A DNA stretch of 16,869 nucleotides from contig JAFGKO010000122.1 in the NCBI GenBank assembly GCA_016928525.1, positions 1 through 16,869 on the forward strand. Reading direction: 5' to 3'. The position numbers and the translations under genes are program-made. How positions within the stretch are numbered: position 1 is the stretch's first letter; each line of letters opens with the position of its first letter. Of the stretch, positions 6,828 to 13,101 are shown piece after piece. The stretch comes from Anaerolineales bacterium. GTDB taxonomy: Bacteria; Chloroflexota; Anaerolineae; Anaerolineales; Villigracilaceae. Below the pieces are notes generated by a model. The model made no database searches and was not told where the DNA came from. It was given only the letters and a program-made list of their open reading frames with translations.

Positions 6828-7685
6828 CTACCTCTTTTCGTGGTACACCAGTTCGGTGTTACCCATGCGGATTTTCTGTCCGTTCGTCAGGGAAGTTCGT
6901 TCGACCCGTCTGTTGTTGATAAAGGTACCTGAAAGGCTCATGTCTTTGAGGGCAAATTGCGACCCATCGCCCGTCAGCATGGCGTGCTGAGGTGCGATGT
7001 CCGGGTCGGGCAGGACGATTTCCGACTTTAGCGGGGAACTGCCGATGGCAATCGCCGGCCCACCCGCACGCATGAACTTATCCAGGATGAACTCGGTCCC
7101 TTTGAGTTTGCCGGAAGTGACTTCCAGCCAGGCGCGCGACAGCAACACAGCGATCAACGAGATGAATGCGCCAACTGCAGCACCCAGCAATACCAGGCCA
7201 GCCGCTTTGCCTGCAAGGGGATCTTGCAACCAGGTATGTGCTGACTCGAGCAGGAAACCACCCAGAGCGCCGCCGAGCAGTCCGCCAAGCATCCCTTTCC
7301 AAACCTGGCTCTTGCCGACAATGCCTTCGGCCAGACCGATCAAAAGGCCGAACACCGCCCAACCAAGAGCGCGACCTAGGATGCCCGCGCCGACCGTCTG
7401 GAAGAAGAACTCGCTCAATGGAAGGCCGATCGCACCGGCGCCCAATCCCAGGGTGCCGCTGAATAAACCGGATTTTAACGCCCGCACGGGGTTGCGCGTC
7501 AGTAAGCCTTCGGTAAGCCCGATAAACAGGCCTACGCTCAATCCCACCAGCGCGCCGACAACAGCTTCGCTCAGGTACAGGTTGGAAGCGAATGAGAGCC
7601 CCAACAGATCGCTGATCTGCCAGCCAACCAGGCCGCCGAGCGCGCCGAGCAACGCATAGTAGTAAGTACGCATTCGTCTACTCAT
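6828..7685 (-). CDS. Glycine-rich polytopic membrane protein with C-terminal FHA-like domain
   Basis: A 285-residue protein. I place the start at the ATG at 7683-7685, not the upstream in-frame codon at 7859, because AAGGAGG (7694-7700) lies 8 bases ahead and the upstream part lies inside the JAMM gene; the two genes then overlap by 8 bp (ATGAGTAG). Residues 10-185 are very Gly/Leu-rich TM helices with a duplicated unit: GLFIGLTEGLL (52-62) and GLLIGLAEGIV (113-123), each followed by a glycine-zipper helix (SGLFSGTLG / GMLGGLLGGALGG). Residues 210-282 form an FHA fold (IGSSPLKSEIVLPDPDI, APQHAML, SLSGTFINNRRV). FHA domains read phosphothreonine, but here the usual Arg after Gly and the Ser before x-x-His are replaced (GSS; APQH), so phosphopeptide binding may be lost or altered. 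The FHA part is predicted cytosolic, able to meet the E1/E2. Confidence 0.85.
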   Translation of the reverse strand: MSRRMRTYYYALLGALGGLVGWQISDLLGLSFASNLYLSEAVVGALVGLSVGLFIGLTEGLLTRNPVRALKSGLFSGTLGLGAGAIGLPLSEFFFQTVGAGILGRALGWAVFGLLIGLAEGIVGKSQVWKGMLGGLLGGALGGFLLESAHTWLQDPLAGKAAGLVLLGAAVGAFISLIAVLLSRAWLEVTSGKLKGTEFILDKFMRAGGPAIAIGSSPLKSEIVLPDPDIAPQHAMLTGDGSQFALKDMSLSGTFINNRRVERTSLTNGQKIRMGNTELVYHEKR

Positions 7686-8337
7686 TGGATGAACCTCCTT
7701 TGGGTGCATCAACTGTTTGCCATAAATTTTGCCAGCGAACGACGCTGTTTCCAGATGCTCCGTCGACTTCGTAAAATCCGAAGTAACGATTTGGGTCCAG
7801 CTCGCCATCTGGCTGACGGATAAAAAAACCACCAAGAGATGAGTACGGTTCGACCACAAGTGCTACCTGCCAGGGCTCTGGAAAGAAATTCTTGTGCAGC
7901 CAGGTATCGTAATGAGACAAAAAGATACCCATGCGCGGATGGGTGTGATACCATCCGACAATCCTTTCGCCCTCGAAGCGTTTTTCTATCTGGTCATGGA
8001 GGTCCACGAGGCTGTCCTGGGTGAATGTCAGATAAACACTCCCCTGTAGTGTGTGACGAGCCGGTAAGGCGTGTTTAACGATCACGAACTCTTCGCCCGT
8101 CTCTTCATCCACGCACCAATCACCGACCAACACGCCACCCACTTCTACTGTGTCGCTGCTACAAGAATGGACGCTCACGCGAATATAGGCCGCACGGTCG
8201 AGAAAAACAGAAACAGCCTTTTGCAGCCCGTCGCCGTCGTGAGGCGAATCCCAACGCTGGGCATTCTCGAGTGGTTTTACCGTCGCATGAGGTTGCGGTA
8301 TATCTGGTGGCGCAATGCGGATACCTAATCCGGGCAT
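7678..8337 (-). CDS. JAMM/MPN metalloprotease, deubiquitinase-like
   Basis: A 219-residue protein with a full JAMM zinc-protease motif: Glu65 (TVEVGGVLVG), His131-x-His133 (YHTHPRMG), Ser141 and Asp144 (LSHYD), i.e. E ... HxH-x7-S-x2-D. In eukaryotes and archaea such JAB1/MPN/Mov34 enzymes cut isopeptide bonds of ubiquitin or SAMP; in bacterial UBL operons they are thought to mature or remove the UBL. Residues 1-40 are a Pro-rich arm beginning LGIRIAPPDIPQP; there is no signal peptide or TM, so it is cytosolic. It follows the stand-alone UBL gene after 68 bases with a strong hairpin, and overlaps the FHA gene by 8 bp. The ribosome site is weak (GAGAG about 9 bases ahead). A substrate within the operon may be the UBL-E2 junction TAGAGG-P; this is inference. 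Confidence 0.92.
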   Translation of the reverse strand: MPGLGIRIAPPDIPQPHATVKPLENAQRWDSPHDGDGLQKAVSVFLDRAAYIRVSVHSCSSDTVEVGGVLVGDWCVDEETGEEFVIVKHALPARHTLQGSVYLTFTQDSLVDLHDQIEKRFEGERIVGWYHTHPRMGIFLSHYDTWLHKNFFPEPWQVALVVEPYSSLGGFFIRQPDGELDPNRYFGFYEVDGASGNSVVRWQNLWQTVDAPKGGSSNE

Positions 8338-8359
8338 AATAATCTCTCATTATTTGCTG

Positions 8360-8393
8360 CCCGGGCCGCCCGGAAAAACCGGGACGGCCCGGG
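8360..8393 (-). promoter_or_regulatory. Very GC-rich hairpin between UBL and JAMM genes
   Basis: CCCGGGCCGCCCGG (8360-8373), loop AAAAA, CCGGGACGGCCCGGG (8379-8393): a 14-bp stem with a single bulge. On the sense (minus) strand the loop is UUUUU and no T-tract follows the stem, so it is not a standard terminator. It probably stabilises the UBL 3' end, blocks RNases or lowers expression of the genes downstream. Confidence 0.7.
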
Positions 8394-8405
8394 AGAATTG
8401 GGGGA

Positions 8406-8672
8406 TTACCCCGCAGTGACATCGGCGGTCATCATCAACCGATCACCTTCGGGTATCCCGGCATCTTCTAGGGTCTCTTCTTCTTTCAATTCGCGACCCA
8501 GTGCTTTGCTGTCCAGTCGGTAGGCCATCGGACGGCCATCCGGACCGGTGACTGGGAGTTCCAGGGAGGTGGTCAGTTCGGGAACTAACTCCTTTACCTG
8601 TACATCGCCAGGCACTTCAGCATTGCGGCTGCCTCCAGAGGGAAGCACGATTGTGACAGGGATATCGGACAT
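8406..8672 (-). CDS. Stand-alone ubiquitin-like protein (YukD/EsaB-like beta-grasp)
   Basis: An 88-residue protein with beta-grasp character: strand MSDIPVTIVLPSGG, the helix VKELVPELTTSLEL (27-40), and the highly conserved PDGRPMAYRLDSKALGRELK block (44-63) ending in EGDRLMMTADVTAG. YukD/EsaB-type UBLs have the same pattern. The C-terminus is a single exposed glycine (T-A-G-COOH), ready for adenylation by the E1 without cleavage. It shares 58 of 88 positions (about 66%, counted by eye) with the first 88 residues of the UBL-E2 fusion, pointing to duplication. A good AAGGAG lies 6 bases before ATG. Unlike all other junctions in the operon (15 bases or less), the gaps on both sides are 81 and 68 bases and full of hairpins, which suggests separate control of its amount. 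Lysines K28, K56 and K63 could be chain sites. Confidence 0.85.
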   Translation of the reverse strand: MSDIPVTIVLPSGGSRNAEVPGDVQVKELVPELTTSLELPVTGPDGRPMAYRLDSKALGRELKEEETLEDAGIPEGDRLMMTADVTAG

Positions 8673-8699
8673 GATTTTCTCCTTTCTATCTAAGTGGTC

Positions 8700-8743
8700 G
8701 GCTGATTTTCAGCCGTTTCGGAACGGTGTTCCTGCACGTGCAG
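8700..8743 (-). promoter_or_regulatory. Structured spacer between UBL-E2 and UBL
   Basis: Three dyads lie in 44 bases: CTGCACGTGCAG (8732-8743, perfect 12-bp palindrome), GGAAC-GGT-GTTCC (8720-8732) and GGCTGA-TTT-TCAGCC (8700-8714). None has a clear T-tract. Together with the hairpin after the UBL gene they isolate it in the transcript; an internal promoter or mRNA processing site is possible. Confidence 0.5.
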
Positions 8744-8753
8744 CGCAGAGGGA

Positions 8754-9785
8754 TTATTTCAATCGGATTTTAGGTTTCTTCTTCAGCAGATCCAATGGCT
8801 TGAGCCTTACCAAGCCGGAAGGCTTCTCCTTCTCGGAATCTGCCGAGCCTATTTTTACATTTACTTTTGGTTTTTCAGGTTCTGCCAGTTTTAATTTCAC
8901 GTTCGCACTGGCTTTCCCAGAATCTGCCGGTTTGATACTCGATTCTGCTTTCGGTTTTGCGCTCGCATCTGACGTGGTCAGATGCACACGCTCAGGGCGA
9001 AGCAATTCACGTTCATCCAGCGGGAATGCATTCGGGTGTTTCTTGCGATATTCGCGTGACCAACGCGCAGCTTCTGCATCCCAGGGGAAAGGCGGTTTGG
9101 TCGGGTCATCATGGAAATTCTTCCACTGAAGCATTTCGCCTAACATGACTACCAGACGGTCGAGCGAACGGCTGGCAGCCCACCAGGCCGCGTCAATACA
9201 CACGCTTCCATTCAAGTGATTGATGTTTGGATGCCAGATCGGCGTCAACCACTTCATTCCTGGCCAGCGGTGCGGATACTGGTTATGCAGATATATTTCT
9301 ACCTGATGGTGTTCTGCATATTTAGGATTACCCTGTCGGTCGACTGCCGCGATGCTCTTGCATTTGAAAGAAATGATGTAGCGTTCCGGAGGCAGATTAG
9401 GGCGCGATGAGGAGGCCGTAAAGGAGATCAAATCGCTGCGGGCAACCATTTCCAGCATCAGTTCATGGTCGGCGCGCAGCCGGCGCATGCGCGGCGTATC
9501 CGCAACCGATGGCCCACCTGCCCCTGCAGTGATATCGGCCGTGATCATCAGGCGGTCGCTTTCAGGGACGTTCGCCTCGGCCAGCGTTTCATCTTCTTTC
9601 AGTTCCCGACCAAGTGCCTTGCTATCAAGCCGGTAAGTCATCGGCCGGCCGTCCGGCCCAACCGTGGGCAACTGGAGCATAGAGGCCAGTTCCGCTAGTA
9701 AATCGCCAGCAGGCACATCGTCAGGGATTTCGGCGTTACGCGCACCCCCACTGGGAAGAATCAGGGTTATGTTAAGATCAGGCAT
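8754..9785 (-). CDS. UBL-E2 fusion: ubiquitin-like domain plus ubiquitin-conjugating enzyme
   Basis: A 343-residue protein. Residues 1-88 are a ubiquitin-like domain about 66% identical to the stand-alone UBL, ending T-A-G-A-G-G-P at 86-92. Residues about 100-250 are an E2 (UBC) fold: RRLRADHELMLEM helix, strand YIISFKCKSIA, NQYPHRWPGMKWLTPIWHPN with the H185-P-N187 motif, active-site Cys196 in GSVCID, then helices SLDRLVVMLGEMLQ and W-D-A-E-A-A-R-W. This is the canonical order of eukaryotic E2s and predicts thioester transfer of the UBL from the E1. Residues 265-343 are a disordered Lys/Pro tail with short strands of basic/hydrophobic type (VKLKL, NVKIG, VRLKP, and C-terminal PKIRLK). It follows the RING gene after 15 bases. 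The GG-P junction could be cut by the JAMM protease, giving a second free UBL; or the fused UBL may tether the E2 to its partners. Confidence 0.93.
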   Translation of the reverse strand: MPDLNITLILPSGGARNAEIPDDVPAGDLLAELASMLQLPTVGPDGRPMTYRLDSKALGRELKEDETLAEANVPESDRLMITADITAGAGGPSVADTPRMRRLRADHELMLEMVARSDLISFTASSSRPNLPPERYIISFKCKSIAAVDRQGNPKYAEHHQVEIYLHNQYPHRWPGMKWLTPIWHPNINHLNGSVCIDAAWWAASRSLDRLVVMLGEMLQWKNFHDDPTKPPFPWDAEAARWSREYRKKHPNAFPLDERELLRPERVHLTTSDASAKPKAESSIKPADSGKASANVKLKLAEPEKPKVNVKIGSADSEKEKPSGLVRLKPLDLLKKKPKIRLK

Positions 9786-9800
9786 AGTTTTTCCTCATCC

Positions 9801-10637
9801 TCATGTATTTAAGTGTGGCACCTGGCACACGCCAGTGATCGCCCAACAATCGGCATGATGCAGCGAATGGCAAACCTCGCATTCCTTTACACCACCCGGG
9901 TCATCTCGGGAGACGGGCTCAAGACAATACGGGCAGCGATGTTCTTCGACAACTGCTAACTGGACATGCGCCCGACTAAGCAGAGAACTTCTGCGTTTCG
10001 GCCGGGTAGGTTGTTTTGTGACAAACTTCATTCGCGCACGGACCTGTGGCCTGCTGCCGTTTCCAGACTGGACACCGGTTCCGGAGCCCAATCTCAACCT
10101 GGGTTGCAGGGACCAGCTTCGAGGTGTCCTGGCGCGGTGAGTTTGGGGAATCACGACCTGGCGAACTGCTTCGACGTTTGTCGAGTAATCAACGTCACTG
10201 GGTACAGGTCTATACCAGGCCCAAAGGGCAGCCCAGGAGGCAGTTATCCCTAGAATCATGTGGATAAGATCCGCCCAACTCACATAGCCACGGCCGAGCG
10301 CAATGACATCGATCCCAATCTTCCAGTCCGAGAAATAGCCCTGAATGGACAATCCCGCTAATGGCATGACAGTAGCGGCGATGGAACGGATAAACCAATG
10401 CCTTTTCGACAACAACAGTCTTACACCAAAACCGGCGATAACTGCTACAGTACCGGATGCAAAATAACTGAACATAATCAGGGGAAACCATGTAACCATT
10501 TCCAGAAGTAATACCAAACCAAGCGCATACGCCGCCGTAAGCAGGGTCAGCAACACTAACTTCCTAAACAGATGGCGGGGTTTTCTAATTCGCGGGGATA
10601 TATCCGCAGGGTTCATTACAGCAGTCCGCAAGGCCAT
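9801..10637 (-). CDS. Four-TM protein with C-terminal RING-like zinc finger (candidate E3)
   Basis: A 278-residue protein. TM helices lie at about 25-45, 52-75, 85-105 and 122-142. A basic, Ser/Pro/Arg linker (145-225, with VRARMKFVTKQP) precedes a zinc finger at 235-275: C235-x2-C238, C253-x2-C256, H260/H261-x2-C264-W265, C271-x3-H275. The pairing and the C-W after the third pair fit the prokaryotic RING family 1 type of treble-clef fold, known from bacterial ubiquitin-like operons. Such a RING would recruit the charged E2 and promote transfer, here at the membrane. With four TM helices both the N-terminus and the RING end should be cytosolic. The start ATG (10635-10637) has a poor ribosome site (GAGAAA), 13 bases after the E1 stop, so translational coupling is likely. 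Whether it acts as an E3 is inference from context and zinc ligands. Confidence 0.85.
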   Translation of the reverse strand: MALRTAVMNPADISPRIRKPRHLFRKLVLLTLLTAAYALGLVLLLEMVTWFPLIMFSYFASGTVAVIAGFGVRLLLSKRHWFIRSIAATVMPLAGLSIQGYFSDWKIGIDVIALGRGYVSWADLIHMILGITASWAALWAWYRPVPSDVDYSTNVEAVRQVVIPQTHRARTPRSWSLQPRLRLGSGTGVQSGNGSRPQVRARMKFVTKQPTRPKRRSSLLSRAHVQLAVVEEHRCPYCLEPVSRDDPGGVKECEVCHSLHHADCWAITGVCQVPHLNT

Positions 10638-10650
10638 GGTTTCTCAATAC

Positions 10651-12468
10651 CTAGCATACTTTCATGTGATCGTGATCGGGCTTGAAAGAAATCTTTTTCG
10701 AACGCACAGCTTCTGGGTCACGAGCTGGGCTGTGAGATTCCTCACCCATCTTGACCACTACATCCGGTCGGTCTTTAATGCGAATGCGCTTTTTTGATGA
10801 TGGTATACGTATTCTTTCCGTTGAGTTATCTTCTTTCCGAATGCGGATGCGGTCACGGGCTGGGTTCGTGGGAGAATCCACCAAGCGTACTTCTTCTTTG
10901 AGCCGAATGCGTCCGCCAATCTTTAGCGGTTTTTCAGGTTCTGTCTGTTCAAAGTGGCGAAAATGAAGCGCTTCTGGCAGGTCACCGCTTAATTCGTAGA
11001 AACGGTATTCAAGGCCATTATGAGCGCGCAAAATGTGTAATGGCGGCACACCCACATTGGCCAACGTGCGATGCAGGAAGTTTTCATCACCCATGATCGT
11101 GTGAGTGAATTGAGCTTCACGTAGTTCTCCACAGTCGGGACAATGACCGGCTTCAAAGGTGATCTCGCTTACTGGCCGCAGCACTACCTCAATGGAATTG
11201 CAATTAGGGCATTCAAGCGAGGTGACCAGTTCCTGATCCAGTTCGATCATCGCATCCGGCCCCAGGTCAGCGCGGGCAATCCTGAGCAGATCATCCAACG
11301 TAGCTCGTTCCGCGCGCGCTGGCAGTTCAGTAATTTCGCCATACGTCCAGTGACTTTCGCACTCCTCGCGCGGGACATATGCCGTGGTGTGCATGTCGTT
11401 GTTTAGCCCATTGAAGTGTACGACTTTGCCAGGCTCGACCGGCATATCGTGAATAAGCTTGAGCGCTTCTTGTGATTGCATTCCGCCAATGATGGAGGCG
11501 ATTGTCGGTGTCGTAGGGACCTTTCCAAGCAACACGTTCTGGCGCGCCAGCAATTGGCAGGAGTAACGCAGAGATAAGTCGCGCAGGGCCTGTTCGGTCA
11601 GGGTACATTCGTAACAAGCACCCTCTCCGGGGACGAAGACGCGCATCAGTCCAAGCAATTCCTGGATAGCTCCATCCACCCAGGGCTTATCCATCCAATA
11701 ACAGAAACGGTTGACTGCCAGACGAGCCTCACGATTATCCAGGCAGCCGATGATAGCGTCCATGCGGCGAATAATTCCCAACCCCAGGCCAGTTGTCACG
11801 TCAGCATTGAGATATTGGACATGTATTTGGGGATTGATCGACTTTGCTCTGGCCGCCACTACTTCTGCCTTGCTGCGATGATTATCCGTTTCGCGGAAGA
11901 GCACTGAACGGCTTAAATTAGCCGCTTCGATGTTGTCAAAATCAATGATAAAGATGTGACCCACCCCCATCAGAGCCAGATTCTTGATGACTTCATTTCC
12001 CAAGGCGCCTGCTCCAATCACCAATACTTTCGCCTGTTGAACTTTTTCGCGTTCCCACCAGGAAATGAATTCGAAAGTACCCAGGCGATCTTTCTGCAAG
12101 TTGGGGATGTGCAACGGTTTTTCCGGGCTCACCGGCACCCGCCGTGGTCTCGTCCCTGGTTCATCCGTAACTGGCGAAGGATCGAGATTTACATGCCCGC
12201 CAGCCAATTCCTTTGCCTGCGTTATATTCGATTCATCAATCGTCCGTACGAACCAACCGACGTTACGTCGTGACTCGATTAGATTTTTTTCCTCGAGGGA
12301 TTTAAGCGCTTCTCTGACGGTTGTGCGGCTGACACCAAATTGATCTATTAGCGCACGCTCGGAAGGCAGTTGGGCACCAGGTTGTAAACTGTTATCCAGG
12401 AGTGAAGCGGCCAGCTTGCCAGCAATTGTGCCAGATAGGGTTTTGTGGGGGATAGGTTTGATTTTCAT
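10651..12468 (-). CDS. GntR-type HTH fused to E1-like UBL-activating enzyme
   Basis: A 605-residue protein in one uninterrupted frame. Residues 5-75 form a GntR winged HTH: LPSERALIDQFGVSRTTVRE, then KSLEEKNLI and V-G-W-F-V. A Pro-rich linker (92-125) leads to the ThiF/MoeB/E1 domain (128-345): ATP loop G152-A-G154-x-L-G157, D176-F-D178, N184-L-x-R187, K200, D244-N-R. Zinc pairs are C285-x2-C288, C420-x2-C423 and C443-x2-C446. Cys304 (RYSCQLL) sits where UBA3-type E1s carry the catalytic cysteine and is the probable thioester residue. The C-terminus (505-605) is a disordered basic tail with repeats (RIRLK, RIRIR, RIRIP, RIRIK). It would adenylate the UBL C-terminus and load it on the E2; the HTH makes it also the likely repressor of its operon. 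AAAGGA lies 6 bases before ATG. It is the first gene of the operon. Confidence 0.92.
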   Translation of the reverse strand: MKIKPIPHKTLSGTIAGKLAASLLDNSLQPGAQLPSERALIDQFGVSRTTVREALKSLEEKNLIESRRNVGWFVRTIDESNITQAKELAGGHVNLDPSPVTDEPGTRPRRVPVSPEKPLHIPNLQKDRLGTFEFISWWEREKVQQAKVLVIGAGALGNEVIKNLALMGVGHIFIIDFDNIEAANLSRSVLFRETDNHRSKAEVVAARAKSINPQIHVQYLNADVTTGLGLGIIRRMDAIIGCLDNREARLAVNRFCYWMDKPWVDGAIQELLGLMRVFVPGEGACYECTLTEQALRDLSLRYSCQLLARQNVLLGKVPTTPTIASIIGGMQSQEALKLIHDMPVEPGKVVHFNGLNNDMHTTAYVPREECESHWTYGEITELPARAERATLDDLLRIARADLGPDAMIELDQELVTSLECPNCNSIEVVLRPVSEITFEAGHCPDCGELREAQFTHTIMGDENFLHRTLANVGVPPLHILRAHNGLEYRFYELSGDLPEALHFRHFEQTEPEKPLKIGGRIRLKEEVRLVDSPTNPARDRIRIRKEDNSTERIRIPSSKKRIRIKDRPDVVVKMGEESHSPARDPEAVRSKKISFKPDHDHMKVC

Positions 12469-12476
12469 AGCAATCC

Positions 12477-12509
12477 TTTGGTATCAGTGGTCAGACCAAA
12501 GATACCAAA
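12477..12509. promoter_or_regulatory. Nested GntR/FadR-type operator before the E1 gene
   Basis: TTTGGTATC (12477-12485) and GATACCAAA (12501-12509) flank TGGTC-A-GACCA (12488-12498). Both dyads share one centre (12493). The inner site equals the TGGTC-N-GACCA core bound by FadR-type GntR proteins. Four half-sites (TGGT at 12479 and 12488, ACCA at 12495 and 12504) are spaced 9 bp on each side. It ends 8 bp upstream of the start codon of a protein with a GntR HTH, so autoregulation is likely. Confidence 0.85.
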
Positions 12510-12552
12510 AATGCAAGGGATTCACTTTGCAGAATCGTAAGGTTTGACTAGG

Positions 12553-12581
12553 AATATAGTCATCCCCCCTATGTTTACCAA
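12553..12581 (-). promoter_or_regulatory. Candidate promoter of the ubiquitin-like operon
   Basis: On the minus strand TTGGTA (12576-12581, 4 of 6 matches) and TATATT (12553-12558, 5 of 6) are separated by 17 bp, downstream of the rplL terminator. The start would fall near 12546, some 35 bp before the operator, which would then act as a roadblock or leader site. Confidence 0.45.
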
Positions 12582-12592
12582 CTTAGTATTAT

Positions 12593-12641
12593 TTCTTAAC
12601 CAAAAAGACGACTCAATTTGAGTCGTCTTTTTGGTTAAGAA
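12593..12641. terminator. Terminator of the rplJ-rplL transcript: 24-bp perfect inverted repeat
   Basis: Two 24-base arms (12593-12616 and 12618-12641) are perfect complements around one base; the core GACGACTCAA/TTGAGTCGTC is followed by TTTTT on each strand. It starts 7 bases after the rplL stop and separates the ribosomal operon from the ubiquitin-like operon, both on the minus strand. Symmetric, so active both ways. Confidence 0.92.
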
Positions 12642-12648
12642 AAAGTGG

Positions 12649-13029
12649 TTACGCGAGTTCGATAACCGCGCCAGCCTCTTCCAATTTCTTCTTGGCATCC
12701 TGAGCAGCATCCTTGCCCACAGCGCTCAAGATCTTGCCACCAGCGGTCTCTGCCATCGTCTTGGCATCGCCCAAACCCAGGCTGGTCAACTGACGAATGA
12801 CCTTAATGACCTCGATCTTCTTGGGGCCAGCGTCTTTGATGACCACATCGAACTCGGTCTTTTCTTCGACAGGTTCGGCAGCGGCGGCTGGACCAGCAAC
12901 TGCAGCCATTGCAACCGGCGCAGCAGCCGAAACGCCCCATTTCTCTTCTAACATTTTCACCAATTCAGCAGCCTCCAGAACGGAAAGCTCGCTCAACTGT
13001 TCGGCCAATTTTTCAAGATTAGCAGCCAT
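12649..13029 (-). CDS. rplL: Ribosomal protein L7/L12
   Basis: A 126-residue stalk protein that recruits elongation factors. Residues 1-35 form the dimerising N-terminal domain ([20 protein letters not shown]), followed by an Ala/Pro-rich hinge (36-55, [19 protein letters not shown]) and the C-terminal globular domain (58-126, [20 protein letters not shown] ... [13 protein letters not shown]), the usual order and length. AAGGAG lies about 10 bases ahead of ATG. It follows rplJ after 159 bases holding a large hairpin, which may adjust the L10:L12 ratio of 1:4 or more. It ends at a strong terminator instead of continuing into rpoBC. Confidence 0.97.
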   Translation of the reverse strand: MAANLEKLAEQLSELSVLEAAELVKMLEEKWGVSAAAPVAMAAVAGPAAAAEPVEEKTEFDVVIKDAGPKKIEVIKVIRQLTSLGLGDAKTMAETAGGKILSAVGKDAAQDAKKKLEEAGAVIELA

Positions 13030-13101
13030 TGTATATGTACTCCTTACAAATTAGATATTATTTTATTTGATCTATAGGTATCTTTTCAAAAGGAGGGGGA
13101 A

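Noticed and set aside
7686..7859. Longer start for the FHA-like membrane protein
   Set aside because: The extra 58 residues lie wholly within the JAMM gene, while AAGGAGG at the right distance marks the start at 7685.
8406..8672. Lys63 in the UBL as the counterpart of ubiquitin K63
   Set aside because: The number agrees by coincidence; the fold differs in length and no structural alignment was made.
8406..8672. YukD/EsaB-like protein as sign of a type VII secretion locus
   Set aside because: No WXG100 protein, EssC-type ATPase or EssB partner is present; the E1/E2/JAMM neighbours explain it better.
8721..8731. GAAC-GGT-GTTC resembling an SOS box in the UBL-E2/UBL gap
   Set aside because: The spacer is 3 bases, not 4 as in the lexA box, and it is part of a GGAAC/GTTCC hairpin inside an operon.
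5680..12468. Antiphage island (Bil or CBASS type)
   Set aside because: No cyclase, nuclease or other effector and no other defence genes nearby; the neighbours are housekeeping genes. Not excluded, only unsupported.
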